Origin: CATQHL01 sp965204655
GTDB lineage: Bacteria; Actinomycetota; Acidimicrobiia; Acidimicrobiales; CATQHL01
Length of the DNA stretch: 64,000 nt
Assembly (NCBI GenBank): GCA_965204655.1
Contig: OZ241998.1
Location: forward strand, 1,488,001 to 1,552,000
Direction: 5' to 3'
This document shows positions 9,094 through 17,629 of the stretch, piece after piece. Positions within the stretch are counted from its first letter, which is position 1; each line of letters starts with the position of its first letter. The translations under genes and the position numbers were made by a program. The notes beneath the pieces were generated by a model, which saw only the letters and a list, made by a program, of their open reading frames with translations, made no database searches and was not told the origin of the DNA.

Positions 9094-10500
9094 ATGAGTC
9101 AAGCGTCTGAGCGCTACCGGATCAGCGCTCTGAAATCGCCGGGTTTCCGCCGCTACGCCGCCGTGCAGTTCCTGAGCAGCATGTCGGTCAACGCCCAGAG
9201 GGTTGCCGAACTCTGGCTCGTGTTCCAGATCACCGGGGAAGGCCTCTCCTTAGGGGTGTCAACAGCCATCCGCACGGCTCCCACGCTCGCGCTGGCAGGG
9301 GTGGCGGGCTCGCTCGCTGACCGCTTCTCACGCAAGTGGCTGCTCACCGCCACCCAGGGAGCGCGGGGAGTATTCATCGCGGTTTTTTTCGCCCTAACCA
9401 CCGGACGGCAACCCGAGGAAATCAACATCGCCTGGGTCTACCTGCTCGTTCTGGCGCTGGGCTGCGTCGGAGGCTTCGATCAGCCGATCCGACGGGCCGT
9501 CGTGCGCGACGTAGTGAGCAGCGAGGATCTCCCCAGCGCAGCAAGCCTGCACACGGCCACCATCGCGACTGGCCGGATAATCGGGCCTCTATGCGCTGGG
9601 GCGCTCATGGTCCTAGTCGGGGCTCCGGCCGCCTTCATATTCGGATCTCTCTCGGCTTTTCTCGCGATGGCGTTCGTGCGTTTACTGCGGATGCGTCCGG
9701 GACAGGCAGGCGCAGAAGAGACCGAAGGTATCAAGACCGGCACCGGGGAACCAGCCGCCGCTGTGATGAAAGCAGACGGCGCGCAGCCTGCCGAGACGAC
9801 GGAGGCAACCGAACCGACAGGGGCAACCGAGGTAGCAGGGACAACCGTCAGGGCGCAAGTGTGGTCGCCCCGACTGCGCCCCACCTATTTGATGCTCGGA
9901 GCCTTCAGCCTGATCGGGATGAACATAGAGGTTGTCTTTCCGCTGATCGCCCAAGGAGTGCTCGCCGGCGGCGTGGGCACGTTCTCCACCCTGGTCGCTT
10001 ACATGAGCGCAGGAGCGCTCGCGGGGTCGCTTTTTGCCGCCACGCGCGCCAGCCGATCCGCTAGCAACAGGAAAATGGTGTGGGCGCTGGTTCTCTGCAG
10101 CGCCGCCTTGATCTCGATTTCGGCAAGCAGCCAGGCCGCACTAGTAGCGGTCACTGTTGTTGCAGCCGGGTTCTGCACCGGGCTGTTCCTCTCGATCACC
10201 AGCGCCAGTATCCAAACAGGCGCCACCAGAAAAGTCCAAGGACGCCAAGCCGCCCTCTATTCCTTCGTTTTCGTGGGAGGTCGGGCAGTCGGAGCGCCCG
10301 TCGCAGGCTGGTTGGCCGATCAACTCGGAGCGCGCCCCACGATCGTCTTTCTCAGCATGGGAACTCTGCTGGCCGCCGTACTGGCCTTCGCCCTAGTGGT
10401 CAAGCTGGAAGGGCCGCCGCCTTTCCCCTATGTCTTGAGAAGACGCCGCCAAGCAAAGGAGACCGAAGGCGAAGTCAACGGCAAGAAAGCAACAAACTGA
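9094..10500 (+). CDS. MFS transporter, MFS_3 (enterobactin-exporter-like) type
   Basis: 468-residue membrane protein with about 12 hydrophobic segments. The first half carries an MFS motif around GSLADRFSRKW and GFDQPIRRAVVRDVV typical of the MFS_3 group. A central cytoplasmic loop (about 205-250) is long and rich in Thr, Glu and Gly with TEATEPTGATEVAGT, a degenerate repeat. The group usually exports siderophores, drugs or metabolites by proton exchange. ATG start at 9094 with GGAGAACCCC upstream. It is divergent from ubiD and convergent with the HpaB-like gene. A role in exporting a pathway intermediate or toxic aromatic is plausible but unproven. Confidence 0.9.
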   Translation: MSQASERYRISALKSPGFRRYAAVQFLSSMSVNAQRVAELWLVFQITGEGLSLGVSTAIRTAPTLALAGVAGSLADRFSRKWLLTATQGARGVFIAVFFALTTGRQPEEINIAWVYLLVLALGCVGGFDQPIRRAVVRDVVSSEDLPSAASLHTATIATGRIIGPLCAGALMVLVGAPAAFIFGSLSAFLAMAFVRLLRMRPGQAGAEETEGIKTGTGEPAAAVMKADGAQPAETTEATEPTGATEVAGTTVRAQVWSPRLRPTYLMLGAFSLIGMNIEVVFPLIAQGVLAGGVGTFSTLVAYMSAGALAGSLFAATRASRSASNRKMVWALVLCSAALISISASSQAALVAVTVVAAGFCTGLFLSITSASIQTGATRKVQGRQAALYSFVFVGGRAVGAPVAGWLADQLGARPTIVFLSMGTLLAAVLAFALVVKLEGPPPFPYVLRRRRQAKETEGEVNGKKATN

Positions 10501-10552
10501 CCGACCTGCGACCTACCCTCCCCCAGGGGGGTAAAAGGAGCAGTACCGCCAA

Positions 10553-12013
10553 TCATTCCGCCCCTTCCTGAGGCGACGGATACGAATCCAGGACGCGGTC
10601 GACCAGTTCGGTGGCTGCATCCCAGTCGTAGCGGCGGAAGGAATGCCCCTTCGTCACGAAAGCGGCCCCTGCGTAGAACATCTCGTACTGCACGTGGCGA
10701 GAACCGAACTCCGATCCCACCGCGTCCCAGGCCAGTTTGAAGAGCTTCACCCGATCCTCGGCCGACGCCGTCGGCGACTGCTGAGTCTTGCGAATCAGCG
10801 TCCGCAACTCCTCGCTCTGGTAATCCACCTGCGAAGAAGGAAGCATGATCATCCCTCCTCCCGCCAGGTCGCGCAGCCTCGCAGTGAATTTTCCGTAGAG
10901 TTGCTGGGTGAGCACCTGAGCTGTGTAGAGCGTGTGCGGGTGGGGAACGAAATACCCAAACCAATAGTCTCCCTCGGCTTCCATCCCCGCAACCAAGGCG
11001 GTAACCAACTGAGTTTCCGCCGCTATCTGACCGAGAGTCTCGCGCACCGGCGGAACGCCCATCAGTCCATTCACCTCGGCGATGCGTTTGGCCAAGCCCG
11101 ACAAGAAGCGCATCTTCACCGAGAGGCGTATCTGCGCCTGGTAGTTCTGCCAGACGTGGGCAGGCGTCTCGTGGAACTGAGCGAGGGTCATGGCCGTGTC
11201 TTGGTTCACAAAGACGCGCTCCCACGGCACCAGGGCGTCGTCGAAATAGATGACGGCGTCGTTCTCGTCGTAGTTGTGTGCGAGCGGGTTGTCGAATTCG
11301 GAGACCGACGCCGCCTCATACGACTTGCGCGACATCACTTTCATCCCCGGAAGGTTCATAGGCACGGCAAAGGAAACGGCGTAGCGGGTGTCGTCCGGCG
11401 GCAGCGGCTGAATGCAAGTTACAAATATCTCATTGGCCATCACCGCGCCCGTGCCAAGCATCTTGGCGCCTCTGATAATCAAGCCGCTTTCATCCTGATC
11501 CACGACGCCCGCCGTCACAAACGGGTCGCCTTCGCCGGTCTGAGACCGCGTTCTATCGCTCTGCGGGTTGATGATCACATACGAGAGATAGACGTCGTTG
11601 TCGCGGGCGTATGTGTAGTAATCGGACAGCGCCGCTGCCCTCTCCTCGTCGTAGGAAGCAAACCTCTCGCGCCCCATGTACATGCCGGATATACATGAAG
11701 CCACGTGGTCTGGGGCGCGTCCCATGTAGCCGAGGTGCAGCTCGCTCCAGGCTTCAAGCGCCTTGCGCCGCTCGATGAGTTCCTCGCGGCTGCCAGGGAG
11801 TTGCCAGATGCGGTTGTAGGGACCGCCTTCGGAATCTCCGTAGGTCATGAGTTCCCTATTCGCCGGGTCGGAGACGAAGTCGTAGAGGACGCCGACGTTT
11901 GCAACGGCGTTGCGGTAGGCCTTGCTCGTGGTGACGTCGGCCACCAACTCGCCGTTCAAATACACTTCTCGCTCGTCTCTCAAAGAACGAACATGGTCTG
12001 CTCCGGTTTTCAT
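10553..12013 (-). CDS. 4-hydroxyphenylacetate 3-monooxygenase-family (HpaB-like) flavin monooxygenase
   Basis: 486 residues with the HpaB N-terminal domain (about 1-270) and C-terminal HpaB domain (about 280-470). The family hydroxylates phenols, or some N-heterocycles, using reduced FAD supplied by a separate reductase. Recognisable segments are SLRDEREVYLNGE at the start, YGDSEGGPYNRIWQ, the substrate/flavin region DPFVTAGVVDQDESG and VPWERVFVNQD. The ribosome region AAGGAGAAGG precedes the ATG at 12013. No HpaC-type flavin reductase is visible nearby; the two flavodoxin-fold proteins at 44 kb are far away. Divergent from the DUF2848/cupin/ubiX genes. Hydroxylation before ring cleavage or decarboxylation fits the cluster. 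Confidence 0.9.
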   Translation of the reverse strand: MKTGADHVRSLRDEREVYLNGELVADVTTSKAYRNAVANVGVLYDFVSDPANRELMTYGDSEGGPYNRIWQLPGSREELIERRKALEAWSELHLGYMGRAPDHVASCISGMYMGRERFASYDEERAAALSDYYTYARDNDVYLSYVIINPQSDRTRSQTGEGDPFVTAGVVDQDESGLIIRGAKMLGTGAVMANEIFVTCIQPLPPDDTRYAVSFAVPMNLPGMKVMSRKSYEAASVSEFDNPLAHNYDENDAVIYFDDALVPWERVFVNQDTAMTLAQFHETPAHVWQNYQAQIRLSVKMRFLSGLAKRIAEVNGLMGVPPVRETLGQIAAETQLVTALVAGMEAEGDYWFGYFVPHPHTLYTAQVLTQQLYGKFTARLRDLAGGGMIMLPSSQVDYQSEELRTLIRKTQQSPTASAEDRVKLFKLAWDAVGSEFGSRHVQYEMFYAGAAFVTKGHSFRRYDWDAATELVDRVLDSYPSPQEGAE

Positions 12014-12380
12014 GCGCTCTTCCTTCTCCTTGGACTTACCTTGTTAAGCGTGACGCTGTCGAACTGCTGAGAGCCGACGCTGGAGGTTTTGGTGCTCAAC
12101 AACCGACCAACTACTGCAACGTCCCTAGGGGACTCGGGCGGCAGTCCCGCAAGAAACGGTAACCTCCTCCGAAGAACACGAGGGGATTCCCATCTGAGGC
12201 TCCTTCGAGCCTCCGACAGCAGCCGAGCGACGGGGCATACCTTTTGCCTGCGAACGCCAGAAAAGTCGCTAACAAGTGGCTGCGGGCGGCTAGCGGGGAG
12301 ATGCAGCCGGACTGATTCTGCGATGGATTCTCATATGCGAACTACATACAAATTATATATTTGAGGAAAGGAACACCCCT
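12014..12380. other. Divergent intergenic region with small hairpin
   Basis: 367 bases between the HpaB-like gene (minus) and the DUF2848 gene (plus), so it must hold both promoters. I see a perfect 7-bp hairpin, GAGGCTC-CTTC-GAGCCTC, at 12196-12213 without a following T run, and an AT-rich stretch (12345-12362) just before the ribosome site of the plus-strand gene. No coding signal or riboswitch that I recognise. Confidence 0.5.
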
Positions 12381-13058
12381 GTGAGCCTCGTATTTGAAAC
12401 CCCAAGGGCAGCCATAGAGATCGACCCAGAAGCGGTCGTAATCGCAGGCTTCACCGGGCGTGATCGCTCGGAGGCGCTCGCCCATATCGCCGAGTTGGCA
12501 GAGTTGGGCGTACCCACTCCCCAGTCAATTCCCAGTTTCTATACGGCTCCAGGTTCAGCCGCCGTTCAGCAACCCCTGCTGCAAGTTTCAGGACTTCGGA
12601 CGTCTGGTGAGGCTGAAGTCGTCTTGATTTTTGACGGCGACTCCACTTTTATCACGCTTGGCTCGGATCACACCGACCGCGACGCCGAAGCCCTTGACAT
12701 CGCGCTCTCCAAAATCGCCTGCCCAAAACCAATCGCCCGCAGCGCCTGGGCGCTGCCAGAAGTGTCCTCGCGGCTCGACGAACTGGAGCTCAGAAGTTGG
12801 ATACTCGATGACGGCAAAGAGGTCGTCTATCAGCAGGGCAGGCTCGACGAACTGATGCCCTTTGATGACCTGCTGGATGCCGTTCCCTTCGCCAAGCGTC
12901 CAGACCGATTTGTGATGTTCACTGGAACACTGCCCGCTATTGGCGGTATACGCCCTAGCAGGCGATTCCGCGCCTCCCTGGAAGACCCCGCAGGAGGACG
13001 CTCTATTTCGCTCTGCTACGACGTGGAGACGCTTAACGTACTGTCTGCACCGGCGTGA
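12381..13058 (+). CDS. DUF2848 family protein
   Basis: 225 residues. The pattern GSDHTDR near the middle, then ALDIALSKIACPKPIARSAW, an RSWI...GKEVVYQQG segment, and a C-terminal MFTGTLPAIGGIRPSRRF followed by LEDPAGGRSISLCYDVETL match what I recall of DUF2848, which resembles the fumarylacetoacetate-hydrolase catalytic fold. The GTG start at 12381 has GAGGAAAGG 9 bases upstream. It leads a plus-strand group with the cupin and ubiX. The function is not established; occurrence next to oxygenases and amidases suggests hydrolysis or isomerisation of a ring-opened acid, which is inference. Confidence 0.75.
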   Translation: MSLVFETPRAAIEIDPEAVVIAGFTGRDRSEALAHIAELAELGVPTPQSIPSFYTAPGSAAVQQPLLQVSGLRTSGEAEVVLIFDGDSTFITLGSDHTDRDAEALDIALSKIACPKPIARSAWALPEVSSRLDELELRSWILDDGKEVVYQQGRLDELMPFDDLLDAVPFAKRPDRFVMFTGTLPAIGGIRPSRRFRASLEDPAGGRSISLCYDVETLNVLSAPA

Positions 13059-13191
13059 ACGCCGAGGTGCACACCGCGCAGCGTCTCGGCGCGCACATCG
13101 CAGGGGCGGCCCGCACGAGGCGGCCCGCACGATCACGCAGTTCGTCATACGCTGATCAAGCAGACAAAGTCGGAACTATTCAGGAGGCTCA

Positions 13192-13590
13192 GTGACTATC
13201 CCTAAACCGCACCTTGAATTCCACCCGCTCGACCTAGACAGCGGATGGGAAACTCCGCTGGGCTATCCCGAAGGAATCGAACAGAAGATTCTGGCCGGCG
13301 AACTGGACGAAACGGGCAAGTCGGGCAACCGGACGCGGCTGTTGCGCTTCGCCCCGGGCGTTTTCACTACCGCACCTTTCCGACACGACTACTGGGAGGA
13401 GGTCTACCTGCTCTCAGGCGACCTGATCGTGGGCAGCGATGAACACGGCGAGGGCGGCGTCGGTTACGCCCCGCACACTTACGCCTGCCGGCCACCCGGG
13501 GTAGATCACGGGCCGTTCAAAAGCGAAGGGGGTTGCCTGTTGCTAGAAATCCACTACTACGAGGAGGCTGAGGTAAGAGCCGGCGACTGA
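13192..13590 (+). CDS. Single-domain cupin protein
   Basis: 132 residues. The cupin barrel is visible from FAPGVFTTAPFRHDYWEEVYLLSGDL (motif 1, with His and Glu as potential metal ligands) to PPGVDHGPF (motif 2 His), similar to ChrR-type cupins. GTG start at 13192 with AGGAGG eight bases upstream. It lies between the DUF2848 gene and ubiX on the same strand. Cupins in such clusters serve as ring-cleaving dioxygenases, isomerases or sensors; the two-His/one-Glu arrangement allows metal binding but the reaction cannot be fixed. Confidence 0.85.
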   Translation: MTIPKPHLEFHPLDLDSGWETPLGYPEGIEQKILAGELDETGKSGNRTRLLRFAPGVFTTAPFRHDYWEEVYLLSGDLIVGSDEHGEGGVGYAPHTYACRPPGVDHGPFKSEGGCLLLEIHYYEEAEVRAGD

Positions 13591-13670
13591 GGCAGACGGC
13601 GGAAATCGTCAAGCCGCTCAACGACCGACGTTGTCCGCGGGGCCTCTTCGAGCGGGGAAATAAAGCAAAC

Positions 13671-14246
13671 ATGCGAATGGTCATAGGCATTACCGGTGCA
13701 AGCGGCGTGATCTACGGCATACGACTGCTTGAGGTGCTCGCCGAGGTTGAAGACGTTGAGACGCACCTAGTACTCAGCGCCACCGCCCGCTTGAACGTGG
13801 GCATAGAAACTTCTCTCTCGGTTGCGGAAGTGGAGGCTTCCGCTGATGTGGTCTACAACGTAAAAAACCTCGCTGCGAGCATCGCCAGCGGGTCGTACCG
13901 TACGTCAGGAATGATCGTTGCGCCCTGCTCTATGAAGACGCTGTCGGCCATAGTGAACTCCTACTCGGGGAATCTGCTCACCCGGGCGGCGGAGGTAACG
14001 CTGAAGGAAGGTCGCCCGCTCGCCCTGATGACGCGCGAATCTCCACTGCACGCCGGCCACACAAGGCTCCTGCACGAGGCATCGCTGATGGGCATTCACC
14101 TCGCGCCGCCAATGCCCGCGTTCTACAACGCCCCGCAGACCGTCGACGACATAATCAACCACTCCGTAGGGCGAGTGCTCGACCTCTTCGGGATTGACCC
14201 GGGAATCGTGCGTCGCTGGCCGGGGCGCCCAAGCGAAAAATCGTAA
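13671..14246 (+). CDS. ubiX: UbiX-like flavin prenyltransferase
   Basis: 191 residues, the usual family length. It transfers a dimethylallyl group to FMN to make the prenylated FMN used by UbiD enzymes. Family signatures are GITGASG at the N-terminus, APCSMKTLSAI, LTRAAEVTLKEGRPL, TRESPLHAGH and PPMPAFYNAPQTVDD. Start ATG at 13671. The ubiD partner is 5 kb away on the opposite strand, so cofactor and enzyme belong to the same cluster though not the same operon. Confidence is high because nearly every family motif is intact. Confidence 0.95.
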   Translation: MRMVIGITGASGVIYGIRLLEVLAEVEDVETHLVLSATARLNVGIETSLSVAEVEASADVVYNVKNLAASIASGSYRTSGMIVAPCSMKTLSAIVNSYSGNLLTRAAEVTLKEGRPLALMTRESPLHAGHTRLLHEASLMGIHLAPPMPAFYNAPQTVDDIINHSVGRVLDLFGIDPGIVRRWPGRPSEKS

Positions 14247-14374
14247 ACGCCTAGGCAGACGCTGGGATCCCGACCCAGCGATCCCGGAAGGGCTTGAACC
14301 GACTGAACGACCTAGGGGCCGGACGGGGAAACCTAGAGAGCAGGTCCCCCCGTGCGACCCCTCGGCCACGGCAC

Positions 14375-15688
14375 TTAGCTGCGGTGCAGTACCAGGTCGA
14401 TCTCGATATCCGGACGGATCACCGGATCGGGGCCTAAGAACATGATCCCGGTCTTGCCGTTGCGCTGACGGGACCCGATGAGCGTCACCGGAGGTGGATT
14501 CTCCACGCCGGCGTCGCTCAAAATCCTCTCCCAAGCTCTGGAGAAGCCTCGGTAGTCGCGCTGAGCGTGCACCAGGAAAATGTGGGCGTCCACCACATCC
14601 TTGAGTTCGAAACCGTTCGCCTCAATCTGCGAATTCAGCAAACGCATCGTCGCTTCGGTCTGCCACTCGATGTCGGAGAAGTAGTTGAGCAAAGCCCGGG
14701 GGCCTGTGTCCACTACGCCCGTGTCAAAGTCGGGAACTGGCACTTGGCCTGCTAGGAACAGCCAGTCAGAACCGACGGCGATGCCGGGCGTGAAGTTCAC
14801 CTTGCGCACATCCACCGGATGCCATGAAATGCCCTTGCGGGTCTCGACGATCTCCATCGAACCGTCTGCAGGCGGCGCCAGCACCGTCAGATTCGCTACG
14901 AATACCGCATTCGGCACCAGCAGGTCGCGCACAGCCATCGACGCCCGAGTTGGGGGACGCGGCATGTACTCAGCCCAGACGGCGTCCACGTCGGGGAAAG
15001 TCAGCAAGCTTGGCTCATAAAGGTGCGCCTTGACGGTGTTGCCCACGTCGGTATCGGCGGCATGCATGACCTTCTGCAAGTTGGAAAACACGTACCCCGC
15101 CTGGGCGGTGGCGTCGTTGGCGTAGTAGGGAAATGCGGGCAGACGCTTGCCGACCGGAATGCCGGTCTCGAAGTCGCACGCCGGCAGCGCCGAAGGAAAC
15201 ACCCACGGCCCGGCCTTGATCGCCTGCGGAGCGTGCTCCCAAGGCATCGGGTCGGGTGCCTCGCTGGTGTGGATGACCTCGCGCTGAAAGGAGGAATCCC
15301 CGCTGAGAGCCACGGCGTTCAGGCCCAATCCGACGCCAGGGGCGATCCAGTCGTCACCGGTCACGATCGTGGTGCGGGCTGGGGGATCGTCTCCGAAGGC
15401 CTCGATCCAAGCCCGCTTGAACTCGTAAAAGTCGGCGGATGCCTCAAGTTGAACCTCCACCCTCAGAACGCGCTTCAGCGAACTTCCGACCGCCTCAAGC
15501 CGCCTCCCCAACTCTTCGAGAACGCACCGAGACTGAACGTACATATCGGTATCGCCAACGAAGTTCGTAAGAGCGTCGGAGCGGACTGGGAAGCCGGACT
15601 CCTTGACTGGATAGATCGTGGCTACGTAGACAAGGTCACCCGTAACGGCGGCCTTTGGACCTGGTAACAAATGCATGAGTTCGGTCAC
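14375..15688 (-). CDS. Triple RidA (YjgF/YER057c/UK114) domain protein
   Basis: 437 residues containing three successive RidA-type domains: about 1-130 (DLVYVATIYPV ... RVEVQLEASADFYEF), 133-280 (AGPWVFPSALPACDFETG ... TVKAHLYEPSLLTFPD) and 288-437 (GSDWLFLAGQVPVPDFDTG ... VVDAHIFLVHAQRDY). RidA proteins normally are 120-150-residue subunits that form homotrimers and hydrolyse enamine/imine intermediates; RutC acts in pyrimidine degradation. Here a whole trimer seems to be encoded as one chain. The canonical catalytic Arg is not obvious in each copy; LIGSRQRNGK near the C-terminus is the nearest candidate. It is divergent from the ring-opening amidohydrolase gene, so a joint role in N-heterocycle breakdown is likely. 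Confidence 0.85.
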   Translation of the reverse strand: MTELMHLLPGPKAAVTGDLVYVATIYPVKESGFPVRSDALTNFVGDTDMYVQSRCVLEELGRRLEAVGSSLKRVLRVEVQLEASADFYEFKRAWIEAFGDDPPARTTIVTGDDWIAPGVGLGLNAVALSGDSSFQREVIHTSEAPDPMPWEHAPQAIKAGPWVFPSALPACDFETGIPVGKRLPAFPYYANDATAQAGYVFSNLQKVMHAADTDVGNTVKAHLYEPSLLTFPDVDAVWAEYMPRPPTRASMAVRDLLVPNAVFVANLTVLAPPADGSMEIVETRKGISWHPVDVRKVNFTPGIAVGSDWLFLAGQVPVPDFDTGVVDTGPRALLNYFSDIEWQTEATMRLLNSQIEANGFELKDVVDAHIFLVHAQRDYRGFSRAWERILSDAGVENPPPVTLIGSRQRNGKTGIMFLGPDPVIRPDIEIDLVLHRS

Positions 15689-15846
15689 GGCTTAACTTCT
15701 CCTTGCTGACACCCCCGGCGGAGACCCGCATCGGTGACGTCGGTCGGCTTGTAGGCTGCGAAACCGCAGACTCGCAGGTCTGAGCAGACTGACAGGTCTG
15801 AGCGGTTTCCCTGGAAAGATGATAAAGCCAAATCGAGGAGATGCAC

Positions 15847-16947
15847 ATGCCGTTCATCGTGAAGAAGATCCCTTTCGAACACGTTCAAGACACAAGCGGC
15901 CTTGAAACCGCCATCGCTGAGGGGGAGTTCAGGGCGGATCAGATAGTCGCCCTTATTGGCAAGGTGGAAGGCAACGGAGGGGTGAACGACTTCTCCCGCG
16001 TCCTCGCCGACCGGGTGCTGCGGGACTTCCTGACCGAACATGCCGGCAAGACCCGATCTGAGGCCCTTCAGGTTCCGATTGCGTGGTCGGGGGGATGCGA
16101 CGGGGTCATCTCGCCGCACATGACGGTCTTCGCCGAGGTGGACGGCCCGGCTGAACCTGCGGACGAAAAGCGTCTAGTGGTGGGCAACGCCGTTTCGGAA
16201 CCCATCCTGCCCGAGGAAATCGGGCGACTTGAGATGGTCGACAAAGTGGCCGCCGGAGTGAAAGCGGCTATGGCGTCTGCCGGCATCAGCGACCCGGCGG
16301 ACGTCCACTACGTCCAGACTAAAACCCCTCTGCTCACCGCCGAACGCATCGCCGACGCACACGCCAGAGGAAAGACCGTGGCGCTCGAAGACACCATGGA
16401 ATCGATGGCGGTCTCCAACGCCACTTCCGCTTTGGGCATCGCAACCGCACTGGGTGAAATACCCCGACCCCGGCCCGAGCAGATCGCCAAGGATCTTTCC
16501 GTCTACTCCTCGGTGGCATCCTGCTCTTCGGGCGTCGAGCAGGTGGAAGCACAGATCGTGGTAGTCGGGAATCGTCTGGGGGCGGGAGGCCGTTTCAAGG
16601 TGGGACACTCGGTCATGACCGACGCCTTGGACTTCGACGGCATCTACGACGCCATACGTTCAGCTGGACTGGAACTCCCCGAACGCCCCCGCGCCGAAGA
16701 CCTCAAGGGCAGGGTGGTGAACTGCTTCATCAAGTGCGAAGCCGACCCGAGCGGGCGCCTACGCGGGCGTCGACAGGTAGCGCTCAACGACTCCGACACC
16801 CACCACACCCACCACACCAAGGGAGCCGTGGGAGGCGTGGCTGCTGCTGCCATCGGCGACCCGGCGGTCTTCGTGTCGGTGGCGGGACTCCAGCAAGGCC
16901 CGGCAGGGGGAGGCTCTGTAGCCGCCATCGTGGATCTCGGAGCGTGA
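15847..16947 (+). CDS. Ring-opening amidohydrolase (cyanuric acid hydrolase/barbiturase family)
   Basis: About 366 residues of the Toblerone-fold family that hydrolyses barbiturate or cyanuric acid rings. Three internal repeats each supply Ser and Lys. Visible are IGKVEGNGGVNDFSR (Lys39), WSGGCDGVISPH (Ser81), the second-repeat SCSSGVEQVE and third-repeat AGLQQGPAGGGSVAAIV, with a His-rich HHTHHTKG just before. GAGGAG directly abuts the ATG at 15841, so the ATG at 15847, six bases further, is the better start. The SGGCDG sequence differs from the SGGTEG I recall in studied enzymes. It overlaps the next gene by 4 bases. Barbiturase versus cyanuric acid hydrolase cannot be separated by eye. Confidence 0.88.
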   Translation: MPFIVKKIPFEHVQDTSGLETAIAEGEFRADQIVALIGKVEGNGGVNDFSRVLADRVLRDFLTEHAGKTRSEALQVPIAWSGGCDGVISPHMTVFAEVDGPAEPADEKRLVVGNAVSEPILPEEIGRLEMVDKVAAGVKAAMASAGISDPADVHYVQTKTPLLTAERIADAHARGKTVALEDTMESMAVSNATSALGIATALGEIPRPRPEQIAKDLSVYSSVASCSSGVEQVEAQIVVVGNRLGAGGRFKVGHSVMTDALDFDGIYDAIRSAGLELPERPRAEDLKGRVVNCFIKCEADPSGRLRGRRQVALNDSDTHHTHHTKGAVGGVAAAAIGDPAVFVSVAGLQQGPAGGGSVAAIVDLGA

Positions 16948-17525
16948 GCCGGCTGAGGGGCTTGACCCCGGAAGAACTCTCCGAGGAGCAGCGCGCCGTC
17001 TACGACTCGATTGCGGGAGGAGATCGGGCGCGCGACGCTTCTTTCAAGTTGACCGAAGCCGACGGCAGCTTAGTTGGGCCGTTCAACGCCCTGCTCTACA
17101 ACCCTGGGGTGGGAGACGCCTTGCAGTCGCTTGGGGCGGCTCTGCGCTTCCGCTCCGCCTTCTCCCCGCTGGTTAAGGAGGCGGTGATTCTGGCGGTGGC
17201 AGCCCGCTGGAAATCAGCATTTGAGTGGTGGGCGCACGCACCGATCGGGCGCAGAGCCGGACTAAACGAGGAGCAGTTGGCCGCCTTGCGCAGCGGAGGG
17301 ACGCCCGCTTTCGACGACGCTTCGGCGGCGAAGACCTTCGAATTCGCCCGCCTGCTGATCGAAGGAGCAAAGCCCGACGACCGCGCCTTCGCCGAGGCGC
17401 AAGCAGCAATGGGCAGCGGGGGCGTGGTGGAGATGGTGGCCCTGGTCGGCTACTACACGCTGCTCGCCCAACTCATGCAAGTGCTTGACGTAAACGTTCC
17501 GGAGGGGGAAGAAGCGCCGTTTTGA
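16944..17525 (+). CDS. Carboxymuconolactone decarboxylase-family (AhpD-like) protein
   Basis: 193 residues from a GTG that overlaps the stop of the ring-opening amidohydrolase (GTGA), so translation is coupled; the reading frame is open upstream but only as antisense-like sequence within the previous gene. The CMD/AhpD helical core is visible around VKEAVILAVAARWKSAFEWW and AHAPIGRRAGLNEEQL. The CxxC redox pair of true AhpD peroxidase is absent, so an isomerase, decarboxylase or binding role is more likely than peroxidase activity. Its tight pairing with the ring opener suggests it acts on the product of that enzyme. Confidence 0.82.
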   Translation: MSRLRGLTPEELSEEQRAVYDSIAGGDRARDASFKLTEADGSLVGPFNALLYNPGVGDALQSLGAALRFRSAFSPLVKEAVILAVAARWKSAFEWWAHAPIGRRAGLNEEQLAALRSGGTPAFDDASAAKTFEFARLLIEGAKPDDRAFAEAQAAMGSGGVVEMVALVGYYTLLAQLMQVLDVNVPEGEEAPF

Positions 17526-17555
17526 CCACGGGTGCCCGAACCACGGGTGTCCGAA
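17526..17555. repeat. 15-bp tandem repeat
   Basis: Two adjacent copies of CCACGGGTGYCCGAA, identical at 14 of 15 positions, directly after the stop codon of the CMD-family gene and between convergent genes. The function is unknown; it may be a remnant of slippage. Confidence 0.7.
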
Positions 17556-17629
17556 CGGGCTAGCTTTGCCGAGTAGAGGCGCGAATCCCCGTCGCCCCCC
17601 ACTGAATCCGCCGCTGAAGGGCTAATCCG

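Noticed and set aside
10643..11698. 351-codon plus-strand ORF opposite the HpaB-like gene
   Set aside because: It lies wholly within a well-supported minus-strand gene and its sequence is typical antisense.
12014..12380. Riboswitch or structured RNA in the long divergent intergenic region
   Set aside because: Only one small hairpin is visible and no known aptamer consensus was recognised.
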